60,679 nucleotides of DNA from an uncultured Gilliamella sp. GTDB lineage: Bacteria > Pseudomonadota > Gammaproteobacteria > Enterobacterales > Orbaceae. Each line of letters opens with the position of its first letter. Position 1 is the stretch's first letter. Both the position numbers and the translations under genes were made by a program. Positions 41,410 to 52,000 of the stretch are shown here, one piece after another. The stretch is from positions 1-60,679 of the forward strand of contig CALYPG010000014.1 of assembly GCA_945271295.1 (NCBI GenBank), given 5' to 3'. The notes under the pieces are model-generated. The model was not told the origin of the DNA, ran no database searches, and worked only from the letters and a program-made list of their open reading frames with translations.

Positions 41410-42543
41410 ATGTTTCAGTATAAAATACCAATAAGTTTATATATTCACATGCCATGGTGTGTGCAAAAATGCCCTTATTGTGATTTTAATTCACATACAG
41501 TTAAAAATGAACCTGATTATAATGCTTATATTTATCATTTGATCAGAGATTTACAACAAGATGTCAAGCTTTGTTCTAATCGAACCGTTTCTTCAATTTT
41601 TATTGGTGGGGGAACACCGAGTCTTTTTACGGCTGAACTTATCAATCAATTATTAATTAACATCAATAAGATTATACCAATAGATAAAAATGCCGAAATT
41701 ACTATTGAAGCAAATCCAAACTCGGTAGATGCTGAAAGATTTAATGGGTATCAACAAGCAGGTATAAATCGTATATCCATAGGTGTGCAGAGTTTTCAAT
41801 CCGATAAGCTTGCCAAATTAGGACGAATACATAATCCTCAAGAAGCAATAAATGCCGCGAAACTGGCACACACATTAAATTTGCATAGTTTTAATTTAGA
41901 TTTAATGCATGGTTTACCAAATCAAAATATTGATGACGCATTGTATGATCTAACACAGGCAATTGAAATTAAACCACCACATTTGTCTTGGTATCAATTA
42001 ACCATAGAACCCAATACATTATTTGGATCTAAACCACCAGTTTTACCTGATGACGATAAACTGTGGGAAATTTATCAACAAGGACATCAATTGTTGACTC
42101 AACACGGTTATCAACAATATGAAACATCTGCCTATGCTAAACCTCATGCCCAATGTCAACATAACTTGAATTATTGGCGCTTTGGGGATTATTTAGGAAT
42201 TGGTTGTGGAGCACACGGTAAACTTACCCAAACAAATGGGCAAATCATTCGCACAATTAAAACTCGTCACCCTAAAGGCTATTTGCAAGGACGCTATTTA
42301 GAAAAATCATATACAGTAATTCAAGAAGACTTACCTTTTGAATTTTTTATGAATCGTTTTAGGTTATTTGAACCAACACCAAAAGAAGAATTTGAACAAC
42401 GAACCTTTTTACCATTACAAACCATCAACAAACAAATTGCTTTAGCTATTGAAAAAGGCTATTTAACTGACAATAAACAACATTGGCAAATAACTGAAAA
42501 TGGGAAATTATTTTTGAACTCATTACTAGAGATTTTTTTATAG
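41410..42543 (+). CDS. hemW: Radical SAM family heme chaperone HemW
   Basis: HemW binds heme and is thought to deliver it to membrane respiratory enzymes; it was often misnamed oxygen-independent coproporphyrinogen oxidase. The cluster motif is CVQKCPYCDFNSH (CxxxCxxC), followed by IFIGGGTPSLF, NRISIGVQSF and NLDLMHGLPNQ. The extra N-terminal cysteine found in true HemN is missing, which supports HemW. Length 377 aa. GGAAAA precedes the ATG. In enterics rdgB lies upstream, but not here. Confidence 0.94.
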   Translation: MFQYKIPISLYIHMPWCVQKCPYCDFNSHTVKNEPDYNAYIYHLIRDLQQDVKLCSNRTVSSIFIGGGTPSLFTAELINQLLININKIIPIDKNAEITIEANPNSVDAERFNGYQQAGINRISIGVQSFQSDKLAKLGRIHNPQEAINAAKLAHTLNLHSFNLDLMHGLPNQNIDDALYDLTQAIEIKPPHLSWYQLTIEPNTLFGSKPPVLPDDDKLWEIYQQGHQLLTQHGYQQYETSAYAKPHAQCQHNLNYWRFGDYLGIGCGAHGKLTQTNGQIIRTIKTRHPKGYLQGRYLEKSYTVIQEDLPFEFFMNRFRLFEPTPKEEFEQRTFLPLQTINKQIALAIEKGYLTDNKQHWQITENGKLFLNSLLEIFL

Positions 42544-42687
42544 TTTCAATAATAATTACTATTTTATATCTGTTAGGTTGAAATTATTATCAGTTAACGT
42601 TCAATTAACAAATTTAATACAAACTATTTAAGTAATTATTGTTATCTATTTACATACATTTATATTAAAAAAGTGCATAATTTAATG

Positions 42688-42755
42688 ACAATGTATTTAT
42701 TTCATTGTTTTCCTATTCCTTATTTTACCCAATAACTTGGTTATTGGGTTTTTTT
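42688..42755 (+). ncRNA. Candidate small RNA (or distal hemW 3' end)
   Basis: Upstream of a strong terminator there is a 6-bp stem ACAATG/CATTGT (42688-42708), then the pyrimidine-rich CCTATTCCTTATTTT, then the terminator. A weak promoter-like CATAAT lies at 42676-42681. This layout resembles an Hfq-type sRNA of about 68 nt, but it could equally be the tail of the hemW transcript. Confidence 0.25.
42727..42755 (+). terminator. Strong terminator downstream of hemW
   Basis: Stem ACCCAATAAC/GTTATTGGGT with a TTG loop, followed by seven Ts. It lies 184 bp beyond hemW. Confidence 0.92.
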
Positions 42756-42782
42756 AATTGGATACTAAAAAAGTAATTTTAG

Positions 42783-43751
42783 CTACTTAAGGGTAACCTT
42801 AGAAAGGAATGCTTCTATTTCTGCTAATGTTGGCGTTCCCTCCATCGGTCCTATTTTTGATACCGCTAATGCACCACTAGCATTGGCATACTGTAATGCT
42901 TTTTTTACCGAATATCCCGCCAACAATAAACTCACAAAAGTTGCATCGAAACAGTCCCCAGCACCTGTTGGATCGATAGCATTTGTCATGTAACCATCCA
43001 TATGAATCATTTGATAATTATGATATTTATCATATCCATAATAATTAGCGCCTTGAGCGCCTTTTTTCACGACGATATGTTTAATGCCTTTTTTCAGTAG
43101 CCCATACATTATTTGCGGTTCGCTTTCACCAATATTATGAGCAAAATAACTGACTTCGTTTTCACTCGGTAAAAATATATCTGTATATTCCATAATGTAA
43201 TCAAACGATTGTTCCATTTCTTGAATATCGAACATTTCTTTTCGCAAATTAGGATCAAACGAGATTGTACCACCGCTACCTTTTATGATATCTAATGCTT
43301 TTCGCATTGCATCAATGGCACGAAATGAGTATAGCGAAGACCCCATTACATGCAAATGAGTACAATTTTTTAATAATTTTTCATTAATATGATTAAATGA
43401 CAATAAACCACAAGCACTATTGGGAATATTAAAAATAAAATCTCTTTCATTCATACCTTTATAGGTAACAAAAGTGCTCCCAGTATTGGCTTTACTATGC
43501 GATGTGATACCGTCAATAATAACACCGTCTTTTTCCAGTCGCTTAATACACATTCGACCAAATGCATCTTTGCCAACACAGCTAAAGAAAACGACTGGAA
43601 AACCTAATTTTGCAACTTGATCGGCAAATATCGCAGGGGCTCCACTTGGAAAAGGACCTAAAAATTCACCATCTTGATCAAACCGTTGATTTTGCTCTTT
43701 CGCTAAAAACTCAACAACTAACTCCCCAAAAGTACAAATTTTAACGCTCAT
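42783..43751 (-). CDS. PfkB-family sugar kinase
   Basis: A ribokinase-fold carbohydrate kinase of 322 aa. PfkB signatures are the N-terminal FGELVVEF, GGxG-like FPSGAPAIFADQVAKLG, and the C-terminal catalytic DPTGAGDCFDATFVSLLLAG with the anion hole and catalytic Asp. It resembles 2-keto-3-deoxygluconate or tagatose kinases, but the substrate cannot be decided. It follows a DeoR-type regulator with a 4-bp overlap and no transporter or aldolase is nearby, so the sugar likely comes from a pathway encoded elsewhere. Confidence 0.88.
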   Translation of the reverse strand: MSVKICTFGELVVEFLAKEQNQRFDQDGEFLGPFPSGAPAIFADQVAKLGFPVVFFSCVGKDAFGRMCIKRLEKDGVIIDGITSHSKANTGSTFVTYKGMNERDFIFNIPNSACGLLSFNHINEKLLKNCTHLHVMGSSLYSFRAIDAMRKALDIIKGSGGTISFDPNLRKEMFDIQEMEQSFDYIMEYTDIFLPSENEVSYFAHNIGESEPQIMYGLLKKGIKHIVVKKGAQGANYYGYDKYHNYQMIHMDGYMTNAIDPTGAGDCFDATFVSLLLAGYSVKKALQYANASGALAVSKIGPMEGTPTLAEIEAFLSKVTLK

Positions 43752-44575
43752 TTCATGCCTCGGGTAATATTATGATAAGTCACACAATATTTATTTGTAG
43801 TATATTGTTTAAAATTTGTTTCAAGTAATTGTTGATGATATTCAGTTACAGTAGGTCTTGATAATATGACCATATCCATATGCTTTAATTTACCAAGAAT
43901 ATTATTATCATGATAAGAAACAATTTGAGGTAAAATTCCAATCGTGTGTTGAGTAATTTTGAGTATTTGTTGATATGTTTTAAGCTGCTCCATATTTTTA
44001 ATAACGACTTGATTATCCTTATTAATTGCAGCTAATTCGACAATAAAATGAGAAATAGTTAATTGATTCAAAAATACCTTAACGGTCTCTGGATCATATA
44101 AAATGTTCCCGTCAAGTAATGCACCACCAACTAAAATCACTTCCGCATCTAAAAATTCTTTAACCAATTGTGCATTACTAATATCATTCATAATGAGTTT
44201 TAGAGATTTTTTAGTATGCAAAAATGGAATGAGTTTTCGAATCACATTACCATGACCCAAAAAAATAGTTTCACCATCATTAATATAACTTAAACAGGTT
44301 TTTACTAAACCAATTTGACTGTCGATAGTAGTTGAATTATTTGAAGCTGGGGTAGTTGTTCTATTTAAATCTGCTTCAGGTACAATATAAATAGCGCCCC
44401 CAAATGAGCGTTTTAAATAACCTTGTTGTTCTAAATAAGTTAAGTCATGACGTATAGTTACATGAGAAACCTGCAACATGTCAGATAATTTATCAACTTT
44501 TATTTCACCTTGTTTGCGCACAATTTCCGCAATGTCTAATCGACGTTTTAATAAGGCTGAAGATACTTTAGCCAA
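43748..44575 (-). CDS. DeoR/GlpR-family transcriptional regulator
   Basis: A sugar-responsive regulator of 275 aa. The N-terminal winged helix-turn-helix reads RRLDIAEIVRKQGEIKVDKLSDMLQVSHVTIRHDLTYLEQQGYLKRSFGGAI, typical of DeoR. The C-terminal effector domain has GETIFLGHGNVIRKLIPFL and the VILVGGALLDGNI strand, as in sugar-phosphate-sensing members. It is cotranscribed with the PfkB kinase, so the kinase substrate or product is a likely effector. In its C-terminal half the usual DKS motif is replaced, and the region is divergent. Confidence 0.88.
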   Translation of the reverse strand: MAKVSSALLKRRLDIAEIVRKQGEIKVDKLSDMLQVSHVTIRHDLTYLEQQGYLKRSFGGAIYIVPEADLNRTTTPASNNSTTIDSQIGLVKTCLSYINDGETIFLGHGNVIRKLIPFLHTKKSLKLIMNDISNAQLVKEFLDAEVILVGGALLDGNILYDPETVKVFLNQLTISHFIVELAAINKDNQVVIKNMEQLKTYQQILKITQHTIGILPQIVSYHDNNILGKLKHMDMVILSRPTVTEYHQQLLETNFKQYTTNKYCVTYHNITRGMK

Positions 44576-44610
44576 TTTCTATTTCCTATATTACAGATAA
44601 ATATTAACAA

Positions 44611-44779
44611 CAATGAAACTAAAATCTACTTTACAAACAAATAATACCAGTATTCAATTTTATGTATCATAACAGTCATTAATATTCACTTTCTTCCTGA
44701 TATTTAAAGTGCACCGTTAACCATTAAAACTAAACTTTAGCAATGAAATTTATTTGGTTTTATTAGAATAACTTTCATT
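44611..44779. promoter_or_regulatory. Repeated AATGAAA motifs upstream of the DeoR gene
   Basis: CAATGAAA occurs at 44611-44618 and 44741-44748, with an inverted TTTCATT at 44773-44779. DeoR-family repressors of the AgaR type bind TTTCRTTT-like repeats, so these may be operators. The whole 466-bp gap (44576-45041) is about 75-80% AT, and in such DNA short matches are frequent. I see no gene in it. Confidence 0.25.
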
Positions 44780-45041
44780 TTATAACTATAATTATTGGAA
44801 AATCCTTTTAATTCGGAGATATATTTAAAATTAATATAGCACAATAATAATTATCATTAAAAATCTTTATAAAAAAACTCATTTTTAATCTAGAAATCAA
44901 AATGTAGATAAACATAATTTTCTATTTTTATCTATCGCTTTTAATTTATTAAATCACATCTTCTATTTATAAAATTTTAAATTGTATATATCAACATTAA
45001 TCTAACATATTGACTTAATTATATATTCATCTACATAATAA

Positions 45042-46157
45042 TCATGCTTTTTTTAAAATAACGCGTAAATCTTCACCAACCATTTTCGTGGATTCAAAAC
45101 GAAAATGTGGCGCTAATGACAGCTTTTGTAAATTAGTTAGTTTACACATATCTATTGCATTATGACCAAGCAACTTTGGAGCATAATAGATGATAAGCTC
45201 ATCAATCAATTCTTGCTCAATCAATGCACCGGCTAATTGGGAACCCGCTTCAACCCACACCGAATTTATTTGTTGTTCGCCCAATGTTTTTAACAATATA
45301 GTTAAATCAATATTATTATTAGTTGATGATTCAATAATCAACTTGGTATTAGGCAACATAACAGGAATATTTTGCTTTCTAACTATCCATGTTTCACCAG
45401 GCTGTTTAAAAATATTTTCATCACCAGTTAGTCGGTGTTGACTATCAATAATAACTCTGACTGGCTGCCGTAGATTTTTTGGCAAATAGTTATGCTTTAC
45501 ATTATCAGGTAATTGAGCATATCGAACCGTAAGGCTAGCATTATCAGCTTGCACTGTCGATCGCGTACTCAAAATACAACAGGCTTGAGCCCGGAATTGT
45601 TGCACATCTTGTCGGGCAATGGTTGATGTGATCCATTTACTTTCGCCAGATGCCATCGCAATTTTGCCATCAAGAGACGTTGCAAGTTTAAGTTGTACAT
45701 ACGGCAAACCGGTACGCATACGTTTTAAAAAACCCTTATTGAGTAATTCAGCTTGAGCGGCTAAAACACCAACACTAACCTCGATACCAGCATCATTTAA
45801 CCGCTTGATACCCTGACCGGCCACATTAGGATTGGGATCTTGCATAGCAATAACAACACGCTTAATTCCAGATTTAATCAAGGCATCTGCACAAGGTGGG
45901 GTTCGACCAAAATGACTACATGGCTCTAACGTTACATAAGCGGTGGCACCCTTAACATTATTGCCAGCCATTTGTAGTGCATAAACTTCAGCATGTGGCC
46001 CTCCGGCTTTTTGGTGATAACCTTGACCAATAATCTGATTATCTTTAACAATTATACAGCCGACATTAGGGTTAGGGGTAGTGGTAAAACGCCCAAGTTT
46101 AGCAAGCTCAATAGCTTGTTGCATATAAAATAAATCTTGGTCATTTTTCATAGTCAT
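45042..46157 (-). CDS. ribD: Bifunctional riboflavin deaminase/reductase RibD
   Basis: Catalyses the second and third steps of riboflavin synthesis. The N-terminal deaminase carries the zinc motif HAEVYAL and PCSHFGRTPPC (about residues 50-90); the C-terminal reductase has KLATSLDGKIAMASGESKWIT and VWVEAGSQLAGALI. Length 371 aa. The start at 46157 or the ATG at 46151 are equally possible; neither has a clear Shine-Dalgarno. It is 8 bp after nrdR. In enterics ribH-nusB follow; here they do not. Confidence 0.96.
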   Translation of the reverse strand: MTMKNDQDLFYMQQAIELAKLGRFTTTPNPNVGCIIVKDNQIIGQGYHQKAGGPHAEVYALQMAGNNVKGATAYVTLEPCSHFGRTPPCADALIKSGIKRVVIAMQDPNPNVAGQGIKRLNDAGIEVSVGVLAAQAELLNKGFLKRMRTGLPYVQLKLATSLDGKIAMASGESKWITSTIARQDVQQFRAQACCILSTRSTVQADNASLTVRYAQLPDNVKHNYLPKNLRQPVRVIIDSQHRLTGDENIFKQPGETWIVRKQNIPVMLPNTKLIIESSTNNNIDLTILLKTLGEQQINSVWVEAGSQLAGALIEQELIDELIIYYAPKLLGHNAIDMCKLTNLQKLSLAPHFRFESTKMVGEDLRVILKKA

Positions 46158-46165
46158 ATAGGCAA

Positions 46166-46618
46166 TTATTTTTGTTGTAACTTAGCAATTTCATTACTAA
46201 ATTGTTCAATATCGTCAAAACTAAAATACACCGAAGCAAAACGAATATAGGCTACTTTATCTAAATTTTTAAGCTCTTCAATGACATAATCACCAATTAA
46301 TTTAGTAGGTACTTCGCGTTCACCGGTTGCTCTAATTTTTGTTTTTATATGCGTAATTGCATCTTCAATAGCATCTAAACCTACAGGACGTTTTTCTAAT
46401 GCACGCTTAATCCCATTTCGTAATTTATCTTCATTAAATGGTTCTCGTACTTTATTGCTTTTAATCACATTTGGCATAATTAATTCAGCGACTTCAAACG
46501 TGGTGAAGCGTTCATTACATTCAACACATTGCCGTCTACGACGAACTTGAAAACCCTCGGCAACAAGACGAGAATCAGTGACTTTAGTATCATCAGCATT
46601 ACAAAATGGACAGTGCAT
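46166..46618 (-). CDS. nrdR: Transcriptional repressor NrdR
   Basis: The ATP-cone regulator of ribonucleotide reductase genes. The zinc ribbon has Cys3, Cys6, Cys31 and Cys34 (CPFC and CVEC), with RRRQ between, and the ATP cone starts at [20 protein letters not shown]. Length 150 aa, as in E. coli (149). It is the first gene of an nrdR-ribD unit, as in enterics. ATAAGGATATTC lies just before the ATG. Confidence 0.97.
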   Translation of the reverse strand: MHCPFCNADDTKVTDSRLVAEGFQVRRRRQCVECNERFTTFEVAELIMPNVIKSNKVREPFNEDKLRNGIKRALEKRPVGLDAIEDAITHIKTKIRATGEREVPTKLIGDYVIEELKNLDKVAYIRFASVYFSFDDIEQFSNEIAKLQQK

Positions 46619-46797
46619 AAGAATATCCTTATAATGAAATAATTTACATTACAATAGCCGAAATTATTGATTTAAACAAGATTTTACTTCAAGCAATATT
46701 TATTTTATTTTCATCTATTTGTAACAGCATTGTTAATATAATTATATAAAAAAACATATTAATCATCTATTGCACAATTTTAAAAGGAATTTAAAGG

Positions 46798-47009
46798 TTG
46801 CTTAAAAAATTTATATTATTAAGCACATTATTACTGTTGCCCCAAAAAGTTCCCCAATATGTACAAAAAGCAGAAAATTTTTTAGTTGATTTTTATGCCA
46901 AACGCAATTTTGATAAGACGGAACAACACCTAGCCAGCGGAAGATTTTTGTTGATATAGGAAAAGTAACAGATAAATTAGATAATTTAAATTTATTTAGA
47001 GCTCATTAA
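46798..47009 (+). pseudogene. Small secreted-like ORF, possibly frameshifted
   Basis: From a TTG at 46798, with AAGGA 9 nt upstream, 53 codons run to a TAG at 46957. The product starts with two lysines and a hydrophobic stretch (MLKKFILLSTLLLLPQ), like a signal peptide, followed by VQKAENFLVDFYAKRNFDKTEQHLA. A second frame, open from 46917, continues the coding-like composition (IFVDIGKVTDKLDNLNLF) to a TAA at 47007. A single-base insertion near the T5 run at 46945 would join the two into about 70 residues. It may be a decayed gene, a sequencing error or a real 53-aa protein. I do not recognise it. The rest of this 433-bp gap (46619-47051) is AT-rich. Confidence 0.3.
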
Positions 47010-47017
47010 TTTAAATA

Positions 47018-47043
47018 TTTCGTCGCCAAAATTGACGACGAAA
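47018..47043 (-). terminator. Terminator-like hairpin after thrC
   Basis: Stem TTTCGTCG/CGACGAAA plus an inner CAA/TTG after one mismatch. It lies 9 bp past the thrC stop. The U-run on the minus transcript (AAATATTTAAATT) is weak. Confidence 0.6.
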
Positions 47044-47051
47044 ATATATGA

Positions 47052-48341
47052 CTACCAATCTAAATTAATTAAGAAATTGCGCAATTTGGCGAAGTCATCA
47101 GGCATATAATGGGAAAGCAGTGTCATATCTTTTCTTTCTGCCAGTGCTGTTGGTAGTGAAATGGATTTACCTAAAATATTTTCAACAACTTCTTTAAATT
47201 TTGCCGGATGTGCTGTTCCTAAAAATAGACCATACTCACCATCTTGTAGCTGATCACGTAAAGCGCGATATGCGATCGCACCATGAGGTTCAGAGAGATA
47301 ACCTAACTGATCAAGCTCACGGACAGATTGTATTGACACCTCATCAGAAACAGATGCATGTCCCAATGATTTCAATACCCAACCTTCGCGTTTGTAGATT
47401 TCTTCAATACGAGGCCAGTTATTAGGCTGGCTTACATCCATTGCGTTTGATAAAGTTGCCACAGTTGCATGAGGTTCCCATTTACCTGTTTCTAAGTAAC
47501 GTGGAACGGTATCGTTAGCGTTGGTTGCGGCAATAAAGCGTTTAATAGGTAAACCCATGGTTTTAGCCAGTAAGCCAGCTGTGAGATCACCAAAATTGCC
47601 ACTAGGAACTGAAATAACTAATTGTTCACGCTGTTTAGGTGTCAACTGTGCAAAAGCTTCAAAGTAATAACATATTTGCGCCAGCAAACGACTAACATTA
47701 ATCGAATTTGCCGAATTTAAACCTATGCTTGTTTTTAACTCCTCATCATCAAAAGCTTTTTTAACCAGTGCTTGGCAGGCGTCAAAGTCACTTTGAATGG
47801 CAATAGTGTGAATATTATCGCCCAGTGTACAAAATAACTTTTCTTGTAACGGACTAATTTTGCCTTCAGGATATAAAATTACCACACGTATATTAGGTAA
47901 ATGATAAAATGCATGCGCAACAGCAGCACCAGTGTCACCGGATGTAGCTGTAAGAATCGTGATTTTTTTATCCACCGCAACTTGCACTAAAGCTTGCGCC
48001 ATAAATCTTCCACCAAAATCTTTAAACGCAAGAGTTGGACCATGAAACAATTCTAATGAACCAATATCCGCCGTTATTGATTTTACTGGCGCTGGAAATT
48101 GAAACGCATTTTGCACCAGCCTATGCATATCTTCTGCACTGATTTCATTACCAATGAACGCCGATAAGATTTTGGCACTTCTGGTTATAAAATCGAGTTT
48201 TAGTAGCGATTGTATTTCATCGGCAGTAAATTTAGGTAAATCTTGTGGGAAAAACAGACCTTGGTTTTTACCAAGTCCCTGTTGCACGGCTTGTGCAAAA
48301 TTAACCTGCTCTGAATGATCTTTCAAATTGTACAATTTCAT
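47052..48341 (-). CDS. thrC: Threonine synthase
   Basis: A PLP enzyme making threonine from phosphohomoserine. The start MKLYNLKDHSEQVNFAQAVQQGLGKNQGLFFP matches E. coli ThrC from residue 1, so I use the ATG at 48341 (GGA at 7 nt) instead of the TTG at 48353. The PLP lysine is in ELFHGPTLAFKDFGGRFMAQ (about residue 107) and TSGDTGAAVAHAF and SVPSGNFGDLTAG bind the cofactor. Length 429 aa. Last gene of thrABC, 90 bp after thrB. Confidence 0.97.
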   Translation of the reverse strand: MKLYNLKDHSEQVNFAQAVQQGLGKNQGLFFPQDLPKFTADEIQSLLKLDFITRSAKILSAFIGNEISAEDMHRLVQNAFQFPAPVKSITADIGSLELFHGPTLAFKDFGGRFMAQALVQVAVDKKITILTATSGDTGAAVAHAFYHLPNIRVVILYPEGKISPLQEKLFCTLGDNIHTIAIQSDFDACQALVKKAFDDEELKTSIGLNSANSINVSRLLAQICYYFEAFAQLTPKQREQLVISVPSGNFGDLTAGLLAKTMGLPIKRFIAATNANDTVPRYLETGKWEPHATVATLSNAMDVSQPNNWPRIEEIYKREGWVLKSLGHASVSDEVSIQSVRELDQLGYLSEPHGAIAYRALRDQLQDGEYGLFLGTAHPAKFKEVVENILGKSISLPTALAERKDMTLLSHYMPDDFAKLRNFLINLDW

Positions 48342-48431
48342 AATATATTCCAATAATCTTTAGGTCTAAACTGCTTACAGTTGTTATTAAAAGTTGGAAT
48401 TAATCCAACATTCTCATATATCAAATTAAAC

Positions 48432-49370
48432 TCAAATAACTCTTGCGCCTTGGGTATCTATTTTACAAATATGAGTAAAACCATCCTCATTTTGTAAATA
48501 ATAACTTTTGAGCAGTGCTTCAATTTGTCGTGCTGTTTCTAGTTTGTCTGCAATCACAAACATTGTCGGGCCAGATCCAGAAATACCCGAGGCTAACGCA
48601 CCAAGTTGCTTAACTCTTTTTTGGGTTTCATCAAAATTAGGTAATAATTGTTTACGATAAGGTTCTGCAATATTATCGCACAGCATAGTTGCTGCCAATT
48701 TTGGTTGTTTGGTATAACAAGCATGAAGAAAACCACCCACATATCGACCATGTGCAACACAATCTGCTTTTTGATATTGCGCAGGTAAAATAGCACGTGC
48801 TTCCGCAGTTGAAACTTTAATTCCTGGATAAGCCATTACCCAATACCAATCTTCGAAATGAGGTATTGATTCACTAATTATACCCATTTCATCAAGTATT
48901 AATTGCATTCCACCTAAGTAACAAGGTGCGACATTATCATAATGAACACTGCCAGAAATCCGTCCTTCAAGCTCACCCATCATAGAAAGCATTTGAAACT
49001 GATTAAATGGTTTATTAAAAAACTCATTTAAGGCTACAAACGCGCCAACCACGGAACAAGCACTGGAACCTAATCCAGAACCAATTGGCATATTTTTTTC
49101 GAGTGTTATATTAACGGGTAATAATTTACCTACTTCTTGGCAAAAACGTTGCCAACATTGATAAACAATATTGTATTTAGGATCACGAGGTAGTTTTTTA
49201 ACAAATTGACCTTTACTAATAAGATTAAAATCTTTAGACGATTCAATGGTGATACAGTCTCCAAGCCTCTCCCCACTAATTGGATGAATAGCCGCACCTA
49301 AAATATCAAAACCAACACTGATATTAGCCATTGATGCAGGTGCATAAACAGTTAAGGATTTATGACTCAT
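48432..49370 (-). CDS. thrB: Homoserine kinase
   Basis: A GHMP-family kinase phosphorylating homoserine. The N-terminal [21 protein letters not shown], the ATP-binding motif [21 protein letters not shown], and the C-terminal [15 protein letters not shown] are the three GHMP motifs. Length 312 aa (E. coli 310). The thrA stop is directly adjacent, so translation is coupled. Confidence 0.97.
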   Translation of the reverse strand: MSHKSLTVYAPASMANISVGFDILGAAIHPISGERLGDCITIESSKDFNLISKGQFVKKLPRDPKYNIVYQCWQRFCQEVGKLLPVNITLEKNMPIGSGLGSSACSVVGAFVALNEFFNKPFNQFQMLSMMGELEGRISGSVHYDNVAPCYLGGMQLILDEMGIISESIPHFEDWYWVMAYPGIKVSTAEARAILPAQYQKADCVAHGRYVGGFLHACYTKQPKLAATMLCDNIAEPYRKQLLPNFDETQKRVKQLGALASGISGSGPTMFVIADKLETARQIEALLKSYYLQNEDGFTHICKIDTQGARVI

Positions 49371-51827
49371 TTAACCTCCGAATTTACCTGATGTGGTACG
49401 TAAAATATCAGCAAACACACCTGCTGCTGTTACATCATTACCTGCACCATAACCACGCAACACCAGAGGAATCGGATGATAGTAACGAGTATAAAATGCT
49501 AAGGCATTTTCACCATTTTTAACTTTATAAAGCGGATCTTCACTATCAACTGCAACAATTTTTACACTACATTGGTTGTTTTCAATACTGCCAACATAAC
49601 GTAAAACTTTACCTTCTTTTGCAGCTTGCTCTGACTTGGCCTTAAACTCACTATCCAATTGTGGCAATTTAGCCATAAACTCATCAATACTACCTTGTGC
49701 ATATTGTGCTGGTAAAACAGATTCCACTTCGATCTGATCGAGTTCTAACTGTAATCCGGCTTCACGCGCTAAAATTAATAACTTTCTGGCAACATCTGTT
49801 CCTGATAGATCATCACGCGGATCGGGTTCGGTGAAACCGTTTTCTTTCGCTAGCTTAGTTGCTTGAGAAAGTGACATACCTTCGTCTAGTTTACCAAAAA
49901 TAAAAGAGAGAGATCCCGATAAAATGCCAGAGAATTTGATTAGTTCATCACCTGCATTAAGTAAATTTTGTAGGTTTTCAATAACTGGTAATCCAGCGCC
50001 AACATTAGTATCATATTGGAACTTACGCTTATTTTTTGCTGCTTCTTGACGCAAACGTAAATAATATGCCATAGAACTGGTATTGGCTTTCTTATTTGGT
50101 GTAACTACATGAAAGCCATTAGCTAAAAAGTCAGCATATTTATCAGAAATTTCACTACTTGATGTACAATCTACTAAGATTGGATTGAGGAGTCGATTAT
50201 TTTTAGCAAACTCAATAATTGCATCTAATGAATAAGGTGTTTGACTATGTTTGATTTGCTCACGCCAATTAGATAAATCAATACCATCCCGATTAATAAC
50301 GCTGTGTTTAGAATTAAATAGACCACAAACATGTAAATCAATTTGTTTGTTTTTAAGCCATTTTTGTTGGCGCCCTATTTGGTCAATCAGTGCGCCACCA
50401 ACACCACCTACTCCAATAACAAAAACATCTAACATTTTATCTGTCCCAAATAGCATTTGGTGAGCAACACGAACACCCATTACCGCAACATCATTATCCA
50501 CAACAACAGAAATTGAACGTTCAGAAGATCCTTGGGCTATGGCAACTATATTAATGTTGGCCCTGGCAAGTGCTGTAAAGAAGTTTGCTGATAAGCCACG
50601 CAATGTACGCATACCGTCACCGACAACAGAAATTATGGCAAGCTTTTCAATCATTTCTATTGGTTCTAGTAATCCATCTTTTAGCTCTAGATAAAATTCA
50701 TCACTTAAGGCTTCTTGCGCTCGATTTAGTTCAGCTTGAGGCACACAAAAACTTATACTGTATTCAGAAGATGATTGGGTAATAAGTACCACTGAAATGC
50801 CTGCATAAGACATAGCTGAAAATACCCGTGCTGACATGCCAACCATACCTTTCAAGCCAGGACCAGACACATTAATCATGGCCATGTTATTTAAATTAGT
50901 TATACCTTTAACTGGTGTGGTTGAGTCAATCACATTGGCGCCAATTAATGTTCCTGGAGCATCAGGATTATTAGTATTTTTGATTAAGCAAGGAATTTGG
51001 AATTGCGCAATTGGTAAAATAGTACGTGGATGAAGAACTTTGGCACCAAAATAAGATAGTTCCATCGCTTCTTGATAAGACATAGTTTTAAGGAGTTTAG
51101 CATCAGGTACAATGCGCGGATCACAAGTATAAACTCCATCAACATCAGTCCAAATTTCACAACAATTGGCACGTAAACAAGCTGCTAACACGGATGCTGA
51201 ATAGTCAGATCCATTACGTCCAAGGACGACCAATTCACCTTTTTCATTACCAGCTGTAAAACCAGGCATTAAAATAATATCTTCTTGAGGTATTTGCATT
51301 TGTTTAATGCGACATGTAGATTCGGCAATATCCACAGTTGATTCTAAATAATCACCCTGTGCTAATAGCATAACCATTGGATTGATGACGGTAACTACAT
51401 GACCTTTTGCTTTAAGTAGTTCTTGCATAATTGCAATCGATAGTTTTTCACCACGACAAATAATTGAGGCATTAATGCTATCGGGACATTGTCCTAATAA
51501 ACGAATACCTTCAAGTAATTGCTTAACATGATTTAATTCATTTAAGGCAAAACGTTTCATTTCTTGATAAGCAAAATTAGGTTGTGCTTTTGATAGTCCT
51601 TCTAAAAGATCTGCAAAAATTTTTTCAGCATCATAAATATTATTATGAATATCTTGCCCAGCAATGGTTTTTTCAACCATGGCAACTAAATGATTGGTTA
51701 TTTTAGCTGGAGCAGATAAAACCGTGGCTGTCTGTTCTTGCTTAGCATTATTTTCAATAATCTCTGCAACACGCAAAAAACGTTCGGCGTTAGCAACAGA
51801 TGTTCCTCCAAATTTTAAAACTTTCAT
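49371..51827 (-). CDS. thrA: Bifunctional aspartate kinase/homoserine dehydrogenase I
   Basis: Catalyses the first and third steps from aspartate to threonine. The N-terminal kinase starts [21 protein letters not shown] and has [17 protein letters not shown]; two ACT domains follow (about residues 310-460, with [16 protein letters not shown] and [16 protein letters not shown]) that would bind threonine for feedback control; the dehydrogenase starts [16 protein letters not shown] and has [10 protein letters not shown] and [21 protein letters not shown]. Length 818 aa (E. coli 820). First gene of thrABC, controlled by the thrL attenuator. Confidence 0.98.
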   Translation of the reverse strand: MKVLKFGGTSVANAERFLRVAEIIENNAKQEQTATVLSAPAKITNHLVAMVEKTIAGQDIHNNIYDAEKIFADLLEGLSKAQPNFAYQEMKRFALNELNHVKQLLEGIRLLGQCPDSINASIICRGEKLSIAIMQELLKAKGHVVTVINPMVMLLAQGDYLESTVDIAESTCRIKQMQIPQEDIILMPGFTAGNEKGELVVLGRNGSDYSASVLAACLRANCCEIWTDVDGVYTCDPRIVPDAKLLKTMSYQEAMELSYFGAKVLHPRTILPIAQFQIPCLIKNTNNPDAPGTLIGANVIDSTTPVKGITNLNNMAMINVSGPGLKGMVGMSARVFSAMSYAGISVVLITQSSSEYSISFCVPQAELNRAQEALSDEFYLELKDGLLEPIEMIEKLAIISVVGDGMRTLRGLSANFFTALARANINIVAIAQGSSERSISVVVDNDVAVMGVRVAHQMLFGTDKMLDVFVIGVGGVGGALIDQIGRQQKWLKNKQIDLHVCGLFNSKHSVINRDGIDLSNWREQIKHSQTPYSLDAIIEFAKNNRLLNPILVDCTSSSEISDKYADFLANGFHVVTPNKKANTSSMAYYLRLRQEAAKNKRKFQYDTNVGAGLPVIENLQNLLNAGDELIKFSGILSGSLSFIFGKLDEGMSLSQATKLAKENGFTEPDPRDDLSGTDVARKLLILAREAGLQLELDQIEVESVLPAQYAQGSIDEFMAKLPQLDSEFKAKSEQAAKEGKVLRYVGSIENNQCSVKIVAVDSEDPLYKVKNGENALAFYTRYYHPIPLVLRGYGAGNDVTAAGVFADILRTTSGKFGG

Positions 51828-52000
51828 ATCACACCTTTATTTATTATTTTAATTTCTTTCCGTCCATTACTATTTAAATTACCTAATACAAAATTTGTCG
51901 TTAAGTATTAAACGAATTTTTATAGAACCAAACCCTGACACTATTAATTGGTTATTTATTATTACTCTTTTATTGATATTAAATACTTCTTTTGCTTACA

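Noticed and set aside
44843-44861. Fur-box-like sequence (about 14 of 19 matches) upstream of the DeoR gene
   Set aside because: In DNA of about 75-80% AT such partial matches are expected by chance and no iron gene is adjacent.
46158-46165. Possible FMN riboswitch before ribD
   Set aside because: Only 8 bp separate nrdR and ribD, so there is no room for one, and none was seen before nrdR.
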